Assembly: GCA_024640565.1 (NCBI GenBank)
Contig: JAHEET010000006.1
Coordinates: 1 to 64,000, forward strand
Length of the DNA stretch: 64,000 bases
Source of the DNA: Flavobacteriaceae bacterium
GTDB lineage: Bacteria > Bacteroidota > Bacteroidia > Flavobacteriales > Flavobacteriaceae
Direction of reading: 5' to 3'
How positions within the stretch are numbered: the stretch's first letter is position 1; each line of letters begins with the position of its first letter. Positions 1 through 9,300 of this stretch are shown piece after piece. The position numbers and the translations under genes are program-made. The notes beneath the pieces were generated by a model. The model searched no databases, had not been told where the DNA came from, and saw only the letters and a list, made by a program, of their open reading frames with translations.

Positions 1-559
1 GATTTAAGCCATCTACAGTTGCAGATTTTGTTTTATCAACCAAACATAAACAAGGAGTAATTGTATGAGTAGGTAAACAACGTTGTGTGACATAAGTTTG
101 AAAAGCCAAATCAAAAAGATAGGGCTTCCAGCTGCTCACTATTTTTTTTGACTTTCCCACAAAATTGTAGTTTTCTCTTGGGTCAAGTGATTTTGCCTTA
201 ACTTCTATGAGCTGAATATGAGACCCTTTTTTGACAAGAATATCTGTTCTTATGAATAAATCATCGATATAAAAAGCGGCTTCATAGATTACCACATTTT
301 CCTGTTTTAATAGCTCAGATGTTTGGTCTGCCAAATCTTGGTAATCGTAGTTTTCTCTATCCTCTGGGTCTTCTATTAAGACACCACCAGGATATTGTAA
401 ACGCGCATATTCTTCTACTTGAAAACCACCGCTTGCAAGGGCTTGTAAAAAAGGATCATTATTTTTTACATTATGATACACTTCTTTATTATTTGAAAAA
501 AAGAGTTTATTTGGGCATTCTAAGCCTTGTTTAAATCGTGATTTTGATAGAGCTTTCAT
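1..559 (-). CDS. DUF2779-like PD-(D/E)XK nuclease-fold protein, 3' end outside window
   Basis: About 186 residues of the N-terminus are visible; the gene runs off the left edge with no stop. It begins MKALSKSRFKQGLECPNKLFF, the usual opening of DUF2779 proteins, in which the early Cys may belong to an iron-sulfur cluster. Around residues 105-125 a stretch with RTDIL, then LIEVKAKS, fits the D...(D/E)xK core of PD-(D/E)XK nucleases. Family knowledge suggests a DNA- or RNA-acting nuclease-like domain, but the activity of DUF2779 proteins is not established. The ATG overlaps the TGA stop of the preceding nucleotidase (ATGA), so the two are probably translationally coupled. It is the last visible gene of the accessory run. 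Confidence 0.75.
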   Translation of the reverse strand, partial: MKALSKSRFKQGLECPNKLFFSNNKEVYHNVKNNDPFLQALASGGFQVEEYARLQYPGGVLIEDPEDRENYDYQDLADQTSELLKQENVVIYEAAFYIDDLFIRTDILVKKGSHIQLIEVKAKSLDPRENYNFVGKSKKIVSSWKPYLFDLAFQTYVTQRCLPTHTITPCLCLVDKTKSATVDGLN

Positions 560-1002
560 AGTAAATGTTTTATAACCGAACTCCAATCTGGGAAATTTTC
601 TGAGCCAAAATGAATCCACTCGCCTTCAAAATCTTTGGCTCCATTATTGGGCCTATCATCAATGAGTATATCTCCTTTAACTAAATCTTTACGGTGGGTT
701 AAAATAAGTTTTCTGTTTATTGTATCTCCAAATTGTTCCTCCAACCAAATGCGCTTATCTGTCCAAGCGGAGGTATTACCCCAGGGCGCAGTGCTTAGAA
801 AATAGACTTCATATTTGTCTGACCTAAGTAATTTATTTACAGAGCCTACAGCGTCTTTTATAGGCTTTAAGTTTCTGAACAGCCCAGGAATGGTATCAGG
901 ATCTTTATCATAAGGAGGTTCATGTCTTAAAGGATGCGCGTGCATTGCAGATACAAAATCTGCAACGACACCGTCTAAATCTATGTATAGAAGTTTTTTA
1001 AT
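556..1002 (-). CDS. 5'(3')-deoxyribonucleotidase (NT5C-type HAD phosphatase), probable ATT start
   Basis: HAD-fold phosphatase predicted to dephosphorylate (deoxy)ribonucleoside monophosphates. The first ATG lies at 945, but the catalytic motif DLDGVVADF is encoded in frame upstream of it, so translation must begin earlier. Between the in-frame TAG upstream and this motif there is no ATG, GTG or TTG; tandem ATT codons at 1005-1003 and 1002-1000 give the expected opening (M)KKLLYIDLDG. I chose 1002, giving 148 residues. Other HAD motifs are present: LSTAPW, a Lys in THRKDLVKGD, and the acidic ILIDDRPNN near the C-terminus. The gene starts about 8 bases after the stop of the 286-residue gene and overlaps the next gene by ATGA. 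Product call is firm; the start is inferred. Confidence 0.78.
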   Translation of the reverse strand: MKKLLYIDLDGVVADFVSAMHAHPLRHEPPYDKDPDTIPGLFRNLKPIKDAVGSVNKLLRSDKYEVYFLSTAPWGNTSAWTDKRIWLEEQFGDTINRKLILTHRKDLVKGDILIDDRPNNGAKDFEGEWIHFGSENFPDWSSVIKHLL

Positions 1003-1009
1003 AATTGTT

Positions 1010-1870
1010 TTATTTAAGTAAATCTAAGGTTTGTTGGTCTTCAATTTCTTTTAAGCTGTCTTTAAATTGGTCTAGATAGAACTTAGATGGAGCTTCCTCT
1101 TTGTATTCAACTGCTTTTAAAGCGGCCTTTCTGTAAATTTCAGTTGCTCTAAAAGGACACCTGCCATCGATATCGAAACATATATAAGCATACAAGCGAA
1201 ATCTTCTGAATTCAGGATATTCACCTGCAATAGTTAGCGCCTTATATCCTGCTTTTTTTAAAAGTTTTTTATTGCTATAGTTTTCTCCTGATAAATGTTT
1301 TGAGGCCAGATCTACCAATCCATTAACCGGATTATTGTGATGATATGTCCCATAATGGAGGTTTTCAAATACAATTTGGTAGTGTATATTGGCAAATTCT
1401 TCAGCCTTAGCTTTATCTTTAAAAGGAGTAAATTCCTTATGAATACTTGAAGCTGCTTCTGTAAGTACTTTAACATCACCTTTATCAACTCGATTAACAA
1501 GAGCTTCTAGACACTGCCCCCACTCTATGGCATACTCTTCTTTAGTTTTGAGCCCCTCTAGCTCTTTATGGTGAGCTTTATAACATAATGTCCCATAGTG
1601 TAAATTTACCATCACTGTTAGTTCTTCATCATTATCAAAACTAGATTTGAAACCTAAAATGGTTTGTTTGGTGGCCAACTCATATAAAAAAGGTAAGTAA
1701 TCAAAAACATCTAAAGGGTTTTTCCATCTTTGAACCCAAGTTCCTTCTTGTTTATAGGAAAGCAAAGTATCTTTTCCCATTATTTTTCTTAGAGTTCTCT
1801 CAAAAAAAAGTTTACCATCTTGCTCCGCTAAATTTTTAGCCTGCTCTTTAGTTAAAGTTTTTGTTTCCAT
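1010..1870 (-). CDS. hypothetical protein, 286 aa
   Basis: I do not recognise a family. The protein is soluble, without signal peptide or membrane segment, and looks largely helical. It contains two similar HYGT-bearing segments (NLHYGTLCYKAHH near residue 90 and NLHYGTYHHNNP near residue 172), which suggests an internal duplication. The opening LTKEQAKNLAEQDGKLF loosely resembles the LTKEQIDSFEKKE opening of the 285-residue repeat protein upstream, so these may be related. It lies 11 bases after the stop of the UDG-like gene and 8 bases before the nucleotidase, so one transcript is likely. Confidence 0.6.
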   Translation of the reverse strand: METKTLTKEQAKNLAEQDGKLFFERTLRKIMGKDTLLSYKQEGTWVQRWKNPLDVFDYLPFLYELATKQTILGFKSSFDNDEELTVMVNLHYGTLCYKAHHKELEGLKTKEEYAIEWGQCLEALVNRVDKGDVKVLTEAASSIHKEFTPFKDKAKAEEFANIHYQIVFENLHYGTYHHNNPVNGLVDLASKHLSGENYSNKKLLKKAGYKALTIAGEYPEFRRFRLYAYICFDIDGRCPFRATEIYRKAALKAVEYKEEAPSKFYLDQFKDSLKEIEDQQTLDLLK

Positions 1871-1881
1871 TTATAGTTTGT

Positions 1882-2877
1882 TTAGTGATTAGTGATTAGT
1901 GATTTATAAATTGTAAAAAATATTTCTTCAACTTTTTTAAAATCTTCTCCTGGGGGTTTGTTAGAACCTGGCGACCATGAATTAAAGTATATTACACCAT
2001 TTTTTTTCCAAAGTGAAAAGCTTCTATTGACATATCTCAAGTTTTCATTATTCTCTTTATTTTTAGGCCAGATTTTTTCGAAGGTCGTTTTATTTGGTTC
2101 TACTTTAATTTCATTATCTAAATCTAGCTTTAAATCCCAAGCTTTACTACGTTGTGATTTAGTGCATTCTATTATTTTACAAAACCCACTTTCTTTGTGT
2201 GCAAAAATGTCATAGTATGCTTTTCCAACTGACAGAATTATTTTGAGTTTTGAATTGTCGATTGCTTTTTCAATGACATCAAAAACAAAATTGTTTAAGT
2301 ATTTTAAAAAATAACTGGAAGAAATATCAAGATTATTTATTTTTTTACTCTCTTTTCTTATACCAAGACCTAGCCAAGATTTTGAACCCCAAGGGCATAT
2401 TTCTATGGCAAATGGTAGCAACGACGGCTTTGGCTCTTTAGGTGGTTTCTCTTTACCTAATTTTTCAAATATGCGGTCTATCCAAACATCCTGTTTTTTC
2501 CAAAATGGATGAGTATAATAGGGTGGAAACCCTTTTGCATATTCTTCATATTTATCAGATTTTAGGTCGGGTTCCTTAAAATTTTCATAGCCATACTTTT
2601 TTGATCTTGACGGATTTAGATTTAGAGTAATAACAGAGTGGTCATAAATATTTCCTAAATATGGTTGTGGAAACGCATCAGGTTCAAGTTTTTTGCTTCT
2701 TTTTTCTCCTTTGTCTGTCACCCACTCTGTTCCTTTATGTTTACTCCAAATTTTATCATTTTCCAACAATTTTTTTTGATGGCTTTCACCTTTTTTCCAT
2801 TCTTCAAAGAAGTCGTCCCAATGATCTAAATACTCTTTAATGCTTTTGAATTCTATGTTTTCATTATATGGTTTCAT
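1882..2877 (-). CDS. hypothetical protein with weak uracil-DNA-glycosylase-like motifs, 331 aa
   Basis: No firm family. Several short motifs fall in the order seen in the uracil-DNA glycosylase fold: VITLNLNPSRS (about residue 83; compare LNPG in UDGs), EICPWGSKSW (about 160), KIILSVGKAYYDIF (about 213; compare the central strand followed by GK) and FNSWSPGSNKPPGEDF (about 300; compare the HPSP loop). The N-terminal 75 residues are charged and rich in Lys and Trp. This is an inference from motif order only; catalytic residues cannot be assigned. No signal peptide or membrane helix. It sits 43 bases after the 217-residue repeat gene, in the same direction as the rest of the run. Confidence 0.5.
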   Translation of the reverse strand: MKPYNENIEFKSIKEYLDHWDDFFEEWKKGESHQKKLLENDKIWSKHKGTEWVTDKGEKRSKKLEPDAFPQPYLGNIYDHSVITLNLNPSRSKKYGYENFKEPDLKSDKYEEYAKGFPPYYTHPFWKKQDVWIDRIFEKLGKEKPPKEPKPSLLPFAIEICPWGSKSWLGLGIRKESKKINNLDISSSYFLKYLNNFVFDVIEKAIDNSKLKIILSVGKAYYDIFAHKESGFCKIIECTKSQRSKAWDLKLDLDNEIKVEPNKTTFEKIWPKNKENNENLRYVNRSFSLWKKNGVIYFNSWSPGSNKPPGEDFKKVEEIFFTIYKSLITNH

Positions 2878-2920
2878 ACTTTAAATATTTGATTTTGGAG
2901 AAATAAATTATTTTTTTTAT

Positions 2921-3574
2921 TTAAAGATTATTTTTTTTTCTATAATCAGCTAATATTTGAATAGAGTGATTAAAGTTAGTTCCTTCATTATCTTCTTGAA
3001 TCTCACCTAAATCTATTAGTGTTCTAACGACTTGAGCACTTTGACTTAACCTATTTTGGTGATCTTTTTCATCTATAAGCGGTATACATCTTAGTTGTAC
3101 GATCTTAAGTGCATTTTCCTTGTCGTCTGAATCATTAGCTAAAGAACCACTGAGTTCATTAAATTCATTAAAATCTACAGCATGGTCTTCAGACTTTTTA
3201 TATAACTCTCGTGCATAATCTTTATCAATAGAAACTACAAAATTTCCAGCCAAAAGATAGCAGCCAGAAAGACCATAATCTTCAGTTTCAATCATGGGCT
3301 CTGCCTTTTTAACTAGTGCTAATAAGCGATCATTTTCGTTAAGTTTTTTCAGTCTCTCCATTATACCCTCTAAGTCATAGAAATTCTCTGCCAAAACTTC
3401 TATTTTTTTTAGAATCGCAAGGCCCCATTCTTTGTCACCTGTTGCAAATACTTCATCTGCAAACCATTCTATATTTCTTATTTCAATAAATCCATCTTCA
3501 TCGGCTTTGAATACTCCTACTTCCTTTTCTTTGAAAACTTTTATCTGTTCTGGTTTTAGTTTGTTCGTTGACAT
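2921..3574 (-). CDS. helical-repeat (TPR-like) protein, 217 aa, related to its upstream neighbour
   Basis: Cytoplasmic, acidic and helical. It opens LKPEQIKVFKEKE, matching LTKEQIDSFEKKE in the adjacent 285-residue protein. Both share repeat units of the type (A/G)DK-xx-A-xxx-(Y/L)-KK-(A/S/I)E, seen here as TGDKEWGLAILKKIEVLAE and DKDYARELYKKSEDHA. The shared features indicate a tandem duplication that then diverged. Such repeats usually bind other proteins; no catalytic motif is visible. The gap to the upstream gene is 31 bases. Function unknown. Confidence 0.6.
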   Translation of the reverse strand: MSTNKLKPEQIKVFKEKEVGVFKADEDGFIEIRNIEWFADEVFATGDKEWGLAILKKIEVLAENFYDLEGIMERLKKLNENDRLLALVKKAEPMIETEDYGLSGCYLLAGNFVVSIDKDYARELYKKSEDHAVDFNEFNELSGSLANDSDDKENALKIVQLRCIPLIDEKDHQNRLSQSAQVVRTLIDLGEIQEDNEGTNFNHSIQILADYRKKNNL

Positions 3575-3605
3575 AATAATAATTTTCTTATTTATAAATA
3601 ATCAT

Positions 3606-4463
3606 TTACTTTTTCTTTTTCTTTTTCTCAAGAAGTTGCTTTTCCCAAACAGAGTCCCCTAAATAAGCTTCATCGGCAACAGATTCAGCCAGCCATTTTT
3701 TATCACTAGATCTTTTTGCTAATTTTTCTGCCTTTTCAAATGCTTTTCTAGCGAGGGTTTTATCCCCAAGAGAAAAACCATAAGATTGACCAAGCCCTAA
3801 AAAATCTTTAAAACTCTCTGCCAAATTTTCTGCTTTTTGATATACTTTTTTTGCATAATTTTTGTCTCCCAAAAAATCTTCATCAGCAATAGAATCAGCA
3901 AGGCTATTAAAGTCCTTAAAACTCCCTTCTTGAGTTTGAGTTCCATCGATTAAAGTTTGATCAGCTGCATTTTCTGCTTTTTTAAAAATTTCTAAACCAA
4001 GCGTTTTATTATTCAACTCTTCTTTGGATGAAGCTGCGATTCCAAGCCATTCGTAGCACTTAAATTCAGAAACATTTTTCGAAAAATCATTTTTTAAAGC
4101 TATTTTTAAAACTTCCTCGGCCATAGGAAGTTGTTTAAGTTTACATAAATATTTTATGATTACCGCATACTCTCTTCCTTGACGATGGCTGACAGATTTG
4201 TTAATACATTGCAATTTATCAATGCATAGTTTTATTGCCCAATTTTTTGCATCTGCCTGAATTAACTCCTCTATTAATTCATCAAAATCTTCGAGCCTAT
4301 TATATTCATCAACCCTTCTATCATTACCAGAGGATGAAATTGCATCAAATGCGTTTACACAATTTTTTTCTTTTTTTTCAAAAGAATCGATTTGTTCTTT
4401 TGTTAGCCCCTCATGTATATTAATATCATCTAAAGTTTCGATTGTGTATTTGATATTATCCAT
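3606..4463 (-). CDS. helical-repeat (TPR-like) protein with Lys-rich tail, 285 aa
   Basis: The C-terminal half carries three clear units of about 34 residues: FKDFNSLADSIADEDFLGDK then NYAKKVYQKAENLAES, FKDFLGLGQSYGFSLGDK then TLARKAFEKAEKLAKR, and KKWLAESVADEAYLGDS. They have the alternating small and large residue pattern of paired helices, like TPR or Sel1 repeats. The last unit is cut short and the protein ends in a run of seven lysines, encoded by a T/C-rich tract on the + strand. The N-terminal half is helical and acidic. Probable protein-interaction scaffold of the accessory locus; partner unknown. It lies 34 bases from the LRR gene stop. Confidence 0.6.
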   Translation of the reverse strand: MDNIKYTIETLDDINIHEGLTKEQIDSFEKKEKNCVNAFDAISSSGNDRRVDEYNRLEDFDELIEELIQADAKNWAIKLCIDKLQCINKSVSHRQGREYAVIIKYLCKLKQLPMAEEVLKIALKNDFSKNVSEFKCYEWLGIAASSKEELNNKTLGLEIFKKAENAADQTLIDGTQTQEGSFKDFNSLADSIADEDFLGDKNYAKKVYQKAENLAESFKDFLGLGQSYGFSLGDKTLARKAFEKAEKLAKRSSDKKWLAESVADEAYLGDSVWEKQLLEKKKKKK

Positions 4464-4497
4464 TGTTTAAATTGTTTTTAATATGTTGTTTTTATAC

Positions 4498-6339
4498 TTA
4501 TAGTTTTGCTAAATATTCTTGAACTTTTTCTTTAGTATCCATGTTTTTAACCTTTGGTTTAGGACTTAATTTATTACAACTAAATGCAAGTATTTTCTCT
4601 AGCTTGCTGCAATTTTTAAGCGCATGTATACTTTCCAAATTTGTACAATCTGTTAGGTCAATTTCTCTTAAATCCAATATTTTTTCTAGACCTTCTAGCG
4701 AAGTGAGCTTTACACAATTTGTAAAATCTAAAGCCATGATGTTGGTCACATTCTTAAGTCCCTTAATTTGCTCTAAATTTGGGCAATCATTTAGATAGAA
4801 CGTATTATAATTTATAAAATCTGAAGAAGAGCCATCTTCATAAAATTCTGGTATCACATGGCCATTAGTATCAAAACCATCTGGAAGACCTTTGCCAGTT
4901 TTCTTTTTGTCTTCATCAGATCTATTAGATGAAACACTAAATGCTCCCTCATGAATATCTAAGGCTTCATTATAACCGATTGAATGATTATAGCTGGAAA
5001 TAATTTGGATATTTTCTAAAAAATCTAAGTTTTTTATTCCAGACCAATTAAGTTTAATATCAACAAACTTTATTTTTTCCAAATGCTCTACAGTATTTAA
5101 ATTTTTATTATTACTTAAACTGATTGTTTTAAGGCTTGTGCATTGACCAATACCCTTCAAATCTGTAAGATTAGGATCTTTAATACTTAAATCATTTAAA
5201 TTTTTATTCTCTCCAAGGAGAGGGAAAACCGTAAGATTTTTTGGATTAGAAATTCTTAGACTCTTTAAGTTTGTTAAGGCTGATAAATCCTTTAAATTAG
5301 TAAAATCACACCCTGTTATATCTAAACTTTCAGCAAAACCGAAACTCTCTACAAATGCAATATTTAAGCTTTTATCAGAATCTGTACCGGAGCCTTCTGA
5401 AGACAACATCACGTTTTTAACTTTTACAGCTTTATTTAAGATACTGGTATCTGTTAGTTGATTGCATTTACAAATGTCTAAATCTAGGACTTCTGGAACA
5501 TCTAACCCTGTCAAACTTTCCAAATTACTACAATGTCTTAAACTGATATTTTGAATGCCTTTTATATTTCTTAGAAAACTTAATTCTTTGTTGGTAGCTT
5601 TTTCTATATGAAGTGATTTTAAATTTTCTAAGACAGGTAAATCTTCAGATATTAAAAGTTCATAATTTCCAACTTTCCACCAATGAGCAACCCTATTTCC
5701 TTCTATACTAAAGTCATTAAGCTTTTTAAGTTTTTTTAGTTCTGAAGAATTGACTAAGGTTTTAGGATTGTAAATTTTTAATTTTTCAAGGTTTTTAAAG
5801 TTATTAATGTACTTACAATCCATAACACAAGCCTGAACGTTAGAATCAGCTGGAATCCCTCCAAAACTTAGCACCATCAATTCTTTACATTCATGTCTAG
5901 CTTTGAAAGCTTGACTACCTTTTGGAGCAATATTCACCAAAGCCAGTAACAGCTTGTCTGTAAAGTACTTTTTCTTATTTTTTTGAGAGAAATTGAAATA
6001 TTTTTTATCTGAAGCAACATGTGGCTTGGTATAGGTTTTGTAATTACCTTCTATTGTAACCTCACCCAATAAATAATCAAAGAAGTCTGGAGTATTAATG
6101 CTTTCTGCAACCACTACAGCAGCATCAATACCGTGATTTAAAACTTTCTGAATTTCTAGAGCTTTTTCAGTGTATTTAAATTCAACTATACTTTCTCCTT
6201 TATCTACTCTTTCGTCTTTAAAAGCCTCTTCCCAAACTGATGAATACTCTGGAATTCCAGCACAAATTTCACTATCTCCATTTTCCTGAAGCAAGGCTTC
6301 GATGTCTTTTTTTGCTTGTATGTATATTTTTTTTGCCAT
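4498..6339 (-). CDS. leucine-rich-repeat protein, 613 aa
   Basis: Residues from about 170 to 600 are built of irregular leucine-rich repeats with a recurring L-xx-L-xx-L-x-(I/L)-xx-C/N-xxL pattern, for example LTSLEGLEKILDLREIDLTD and the DCTNLESIHALKNCSKLEKI type near the C-terminus. The first 165 residues form a separate domain with no recognised family. There is no signal peptide, so it is probably cytoplasmic. LRR domains bind proteins or nucleic acids. The stop of the ATPase gene is 2 bases upstream of this ATG, which points to tight co-expression and a functional link with the ATPase. Confidence 0.75.
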   Translation of the reverse strand: MAKKIYIQAKKDIEALLQENGDSEICAGIPEYSSVWEEAFKDERVDKGESIVEFKYTEKALEIQKVLNHGIDAAVVVAESINTPDFFDYLLGEVTIEGNYKTYTKPHVASDKKYFNFSQKNKKKYFTDKLLLALVNIAPKGSQAFKARHECKELMVLSFGGIPADSNVQACVMDCKYINNFKNLEKLKIYNPKTLVNSSELKKLKKLNDFSIEGNRVAHWWKVGNYELLISEDLPVLENLKSLHIEKATNKELSFLRNIKGIQNISLRHCSNLESLTGLDVPEVLDLDICKCNQLTDTSILNKAVKVKNVMLSSEGSGTDSDKSLNIAFVESFGFAESLDITGCDFTNLKDLSALTNLKSLRISNPKNLTVFPLLGENKNLNDLSIKDPNLTDLKGIGQCTSLKTISLSNNKNLNTVEHLEKIKFVDIKLNWSGIKNLDFLENIQIISSYNHSIGYNEALDIHEGAFSVSSNRSDEDKKKTGKGLPDGFDTNGHVIPEFYEDGSSSDFINYNTFYLNDCPNLEQIKGLKNVTNIMALDFTNCVKLTSLEGLEKILDLREIDLTDCTNLESIHALKNCSKLEKILAFSCNKLSPKPKVKNMDTKEKVQEYLAKL

Positions 6340-6341
6340 GA

Positions 6342-9300
6342 CTATTTAGATAATTTTATAAGTGTTGCTTCTGCCTTTTTTATTAATTCTTTGGTAGGTT
6401 TGGTTAGAAAAGATTCAAGTTTGGAGTCTTTAATTTCCTTAAGTCCTTTTTCTATCATTTCTATGATTTTTTTAGCATTTATACTTTTTATCTCTAACCC
6501 TATACGAAGTACTTCATGTTCACACAAACCAACATTAATGGTGGCTCTAGCACGTTTTAAGTTTTGATCGTTGGTATCTTCACTCCATGAAGTAATAGCA
6601 AGATTAAAATGCTTTATTGCCGCTATAAAATAGCTGCTGGCTATTTTTTTATCCTCAATTTTCTCTGCAGACCATTTATTACTTATCGCTATTAAATTAT
6701 AAGCGAATCCTAATTTAGTATCAGAAACATTTTCTGTGTTTTTTACTTCTTCGAAATGCTTGAGAGCCAACTCAATAGCAGCATTATACTCTTCAAGTTC
6801 AATATAGGCCTTAAAGACTCTATTGTAGGTAGCTGCAATAGAATAATCAGGAATTCCTTGTGTGTTATTTAGTATCGCTAAGGCTTTTAATGCATAGTCA
6901 AGACCTTTTTTATAATCTTTTAAATACTTACTGTAAAAAAATGAGGTACTCATATATGCAGCTTGTAAGCTCCATGGCTTGGGTTTATTTACATATAAAT
7001 CTTCATAATTTTTTATTCGTAACAACCTGTACTTGAGTGAACTTTTATACTCTTTTACTAAAAGGTGGTAATTAGCAATGTGGAAACAAGCATCACCATA
7101 TTGTTTGGTCTTTTCACCAATGGTGTTTGATATTAATTCTTTATGCTCATAGCACGTTAATTTAAACGCATCTAGTTGATCTGTTGATTTGTAAAACTTT
7201 TTCTTAGCATTGTAAAATTCCTCTATTAATTTTGTCCAAACATTTGCATCAAATCTCTTGTAAATAAATTCTTCACAGCGCTTGAGTTCTTTTTCTACCT
7301 TTTCTGGGTTATTTTTAGAGTAAATATCCCCTGACCATGTAGCAACAAAAAATAAAAATGAGGAAACCCAGTGATTATTTGCACTATTAGTTTTTAAATG
7401 GTCTATGTTTTCTGTAAAAATTAGAACGGCCTTTTCTTTATCCTTGATGTATTTTGTAACAAAAAGAATTCGGAGTTTAAGACATTTTTTAATCAATCTT
7501 AAATTATTAGTAGCTATTGCACCTTTTAATAATGCTTCTGAGGATTTATCAACTTCATCAACGTCATAATTTTGAGTTAACGTGGTTGAAATTATCCAAT
7601 GCTCGATGTAGTGACTAAAAACTTTATAATCTGAGTGATCTTTGAGGTTTCCACTTAATTTATTTAAAAAACTTTTAGCTTCTTCAAAACTAAATTGAGC
7701 ACAATTAAGATATAAAAAACCCAAAGAAAGAAGAACTTCACCTTTGTAGAGCGTATTTATTTTTTCATTTACAAAGTCTAATTCATTAGTTTTAACAAAA
7801 GAATCCTCATTATTTTCATACTCAGAACCAAATATTGTTTGCTTAAACATTAAACCGTAAATCTTAAACTCTAATTCAACAGAGTCTTTCGGATATTCTT
7901 TTCTAAGAAGTTCATTACCGTGTTTAATTACCTCATTAAAAGGAGTATTTGGATTTGCAATTTTATTAATTATAGCTATAAGATCAGATAATTCTATTAG
8001 ATTTCTATTTCTTAAAAAACTTTCAAATGCATTAATTTTTTCATGCTCTTCATTAAGAATCATCCTCACAATAATTTCAAATATGAGACGCTTTGTGGTA
8101 ACATTATATGATGAACTTGATGACATTAGGGTGAGACGTCTTACCACAGATAAAATTTCTTCTAATGTGTATTCGGAGGGGGTATTGATAATATCTTTTT
8201 TAAGCTCTATGTATCTCTTATTGTACTCTATAATAATTTGCTTAACTCCACTATTTTGAGAGCTAGGAAAATAACTTTTTATTGCAGATACAATCCGCTT
8301 ATCACTGAATTCATAAATATTATCTTCTTCAGATAAATCAATAATTAAACCCTTAGCTTCAGCTTCTTCTAAAAAACCAAGTATTTCGAGCAACTCATAG
8401 CCCCAAACTTGAGATAAAATATCAGCATTAAATTTACTGCCAATAATAGCTGCACTTTCCAACATTCTAGCCCACTTCACATCAAACTCTCCAAGAATAG
8501 AATGATAATATGAATCTATTTCTTTTGTGTTTGGCAGCTCAATAGATTCTATAGAATCTGTAAGAACATAACCGTCAGGTGTAAACTTTAGTACTTTGTT
8601 TTGTATCCATTGTTCAACAATTTTCAAAACATAGAGCGGGGTAATTTTCAAGTTTGAGTTTTTATCCAGTAAGGAACTATTTAACTTGTAATTGATATCA
8701 GCAAGCGAATCATCTTGTATTTTAAATTGTGAGTTTTGATTGCTTACATGGTTAATAAAATCTTTTACTTTAAAGCTTTCCTCAACAAGTAAATCTGTAA
8801 TTATTGCTTCTGTTTCAAGATTTTTATTTAAGGCACTTAAATCATCTTTAAGCCCTTCTAAACTTACTCCCCTTAAATTGTTTACTTCATCATTTCTTAT
8901 TGTAAGAATAATACACATATTCTTTCTAATAAAGTCATTTCTGTTAACAGTTTTGATGAAATGCTTTAAAAAAGCATAACTTTCTGGATCTATCCAATGA
9001 AGATCTTCCATTACGAAAACTGTCTTGTTTTTACTTAATTCTAGTTTTTCAGCTATCTCAATACATATTTCTGTCATTGTGAGACTTTCGTCTCTTTTAA
9101 AATCATTAATCATATCGGAGGGGCCTCCTGCAATGTCTGTAAGTGCTTTTACTGCATCTCCACTAATGGATTCCATTTGAAGAGATCTATCTACAAACTC
9201 CTCAACCCTAAGAAGTTCTTTAAAGGCTTCAAGAAAAGGCTCAAAGGATACCGAATTTTCATCTTGAATCTCATCACAATCACCATAATACCATTTCCAG

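Noticed and set aside
3606..3640. Frameshift-prone A/T tract at the end of the 285-residue gene
   Set aside because: The run of lysine codons mixes AAA and AAG and ends at a normal stop; nothing shows slippage.
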